From the NCBI GenBank assembly GCA_005406025.1, contig BGZK01000148.1:558001-622000 (forward strand): a stretch of 64,000 bases of DNA, in the 5' to 3' direction. Position numbers and translations under genes: made by a program. A model generated the notes under the pieces. The model was not told where the DNA came from. It made no database searches and saw nothing but the letters and a program-made list of their open reading frames with translations. The stretch comes from Eumeta japonica. Taxonomy: Eukaryota; Arthropoda; Insecta; Lepidoptera; Psychidae. Of this stretch, positions 62,691-64,000 are shown piece by piece; position 1 is the stretch's first letter; each line of letters starts with the position of its first letter.

Positions 62691-63009
62691 GTGTTTCATA
62701 ATCGACAAAACGGAACAATTTATAGGATCGTGAAAACCTTAATATGTATTTAGTTAAAGTGATGGTCCAAAAGTAAAATAATGTGACTATAGATTTCGCT
62801 ATAGTTAACGAACTTAAGTAGAATCGGCAGTTTTTTTATTATTTGTAGAATTAAATTAAAATGGCATTATTAAAATTGTCACCGAACTTAATTTTATTGT
62901 CAATTAATGAAAAATTTAGTAAAAATATTAGATGAATTGAAATATTTTTGTGAGTAAATTCAAGTACAGTAATCTCTATAGTTAATATTATTCGAATCGG
63001 TATTTTGTT

Positions 63010-63385
63010 TTTTGACGTGACAACGTCTTAAATTAGGTTGCGGCTGGGAGTCACTTTGAAAATGTAACGCTCGGTAACGTAACGATTAAACGAGAAATGC
63101 CTTGCGTCACTCAACTATGATTTAGAAATTAGCATAGCTTGCAAATGTATTGCAAGTTATTGTAATATTTGTATATAAATACGTATGTGAAAGGTAAAAA
63201 TAAAATTTTGTTAATATGAAATTCAGTGCGAGATTCTTTGTATAAATTAATGTTTTAAATATAATTCTTTGTATAAATAAATGTTTTAAATTGTTACTAT
63301 TATTTCATCCTTCTTCCTACTATACGAATGAATATTCACATTAAAATGATTTTACCATTCAAAGTCGTTGTCACGTAAAACTTTC
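63010..63385. mobile_element. MITE-like repeat with inverted ends
   Basis: 'tttgacgtgacaacgtctt' at about 63011-63029 is matched in inverse by 'aagtcgttgtcacgtaaa' at about 63362-63379. The left block continues 'aaattaggttgcggctggga', a sequence recalled from lepidopteran repeats. The sequence beyond the right end ('ccgactttacaggcaacc') recurs at 58.64 kb, so the true element may extend further than the inverted ends suggest. No target-site duplication could be fixed. Confidence 0.45.
63233..63294. repeat. 31-bp tandem duplication
   Basis: 'attctttgtataaattaatg' plus 'ttttaaatata' is repeated immediately with three or four substitutions (63233-63263 and 63264-63294). It lies inside the MITE-like repeat. 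Confidence 0.8.
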
Positions 63386-63817
63386 GCCCGTATACCGACT
63401 TTACAGGCAACCAAATTTTTTTCCTAAAGATAATATATGTATAACAGACCATTGTTGCTCAACAATTTCGTAATTTCGTGCTTACTTTACTCTCGTGATA
63501 TGTCAGATAATTCCAGAAATTTTAAAATAATTATCAGCTGCCTCGTAATTCATCAAATATTACAAATTATTATGCAATCGATTTGTTATCTAGTAATTAA
63601 AGCCAACAAACCATGAGATTTGTTGTTTTTTATTGACGGGTGTTGCTATTATCGCACTATTAATAATTCTGCTCCGCCTGGGTGATTTACAATTTTCCGT
63701 GCATATCGGTTGCGTATACATTCTAACTCAATAACAAATTCTTATCAACGTTTTTCAGCTTGTTGTAATTTTATTTCTATCAATTCGTATGGCTGGCGAA
63801 TATGTTAACATAAAATT

Positions 63818-63862
63818 ATTGAGGTAATATGTACGTAACGTTTACGTACATATTACCTCAAT
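63818..63862. repeat. Perfect hairpin, 21-bp arms
   Basis: Arms 63818-63838 and 63842-63862 are exact reverse complements around a 3-base loop 'cgt'. 'tacgtaa' forms the stem next to the loop. Confidence 0.9.
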
Positions 63863-64000
63863 GCATAAAATATGTTAATTAATTGAACAGGAGCGATTCG
63901 ACATGATGCGTTTATTTTTGCCCCGTGTGAAGATTAACATCATAGATAAGTAGATTGCTTCGCGTCCGTACGCGAGTTTTGAGGGTTGCCACTACCTCCT

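Larger units (their letters stand above)
52116..64000. other. Probable long first intron, or intergenic DNA, to the window end
   Basis: Mostly AT-rich DNA. Two copies of a lepidopteran dispersed element (55.4 and 61.2 kb), a tandem duplication at 56.4 kb, GC-rich islands at 58.3-58.5 and 60.7-61.07 kb, a MITE-like repeat at 63.0-63.4 kb and several palindromes are entered separately. The stretches 52.1-55.4, 57.0-58.3 and 59.1-60.6 kb hold nothing I can name. Confidence 0.4.

Noticed and set aside
1..64000. CRISPR arrays, operons, ribosomal RNA or viral genes
   Set aside because: No regularly spaced repeats, polycistronic layout, rRNA-like sequence or viral core genes were seen; the window is animal nuclear DNA.

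Overview
This window is AT-rich animal nuclear DNA, most probably from a moth or butterfly (Lepidoptera). It carries spliceosomal genes with GT-AG introns and no bacterial-type organisation. The order-level call rests mainly on dispersed repeats that I recognise from lepidopteran genomes: an element ending in a 'gggttccgtttttgccattt'-like tail (two copies, 55.4-56.0 and 61.2-61.9 kb) and a 'cctctaggagttgc...tgtccatgg...ctcgtttgcccc'-type repeat (11.0 and 22.5 kb). The proteins fit an insect.

Four protein-coding genes can be rebuilt end to end, and a fifth is represented by one probable first exon. (1) Derlin-2, plus strand, 3277-8077, five exons, 236 aa, an ER membrane protein of ER-associated degradation. 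(2) A PPTC7/PTC7-type PP2C phosphatase, minus strand, 24914-14416, five exons, 305 aa, probably mitochondrial. (3) AP-2 complex subunit alpha, plus strand, 28106-30886, one uninterrupted coding exon of 926 aa. (4) INO80 complex subunit E, minus strand, 42489-32606, five coding exons, 237 aa, convergent with AP-2 alpha so that the two 3' ends lie only about 0.2 kb apart. (5) A probable first coding exon at 51998-52115, plus strand, of an unrecognised gene whose remaining exons I cannot find in the last 12 kb. Every splice junction in genes 1, 2 and 4 was checked for GT/AG and reading phase, and each total length is close to the human orthologue. The genes share no pathway. They are neighbouring housekeeping genes.

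Layout: 0-3.2 kb is repeat-rich intergenic DNA; 3.3-8.1 kb Derlin-2; 8.1-14.4 kb intergenic with a non-LTR fragment, a dispersed repeat and a complete 320-bp hAT-type MITE with target-site duplication; 14.4-24.9 kb phosphatase; 24.9-28.1 kb intergenic with another non-LTR fragment; 28.1-32.3 kb AP-2 alpha and its 3' UTR; 32.5-42.5 kb INO80E; 42.6-49.5 kb a transposon graveyard (two mariner relics of one family in opposite orientation, a non-LTR RNase H fragment, an internally deleted piggyBac between TTAA sites, a reverse-transcriptase tail); 52-64 kb the first exon, then what is probably a very long intron with repeats and two more GC-rich islands.

I found no convincing new multi-gene system. 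The points most worth a second look are the intron-free AP-2 alpha, the Derlin-2 C terminus that lacks the p97-binding SHP box and ends at a possible splice donor, the stop-free first intron of Derlin-2, a family of dispersed repeats with a degenerate six-base rhythm, and a set of near-perfect palindromes with 0-5 nt loops.
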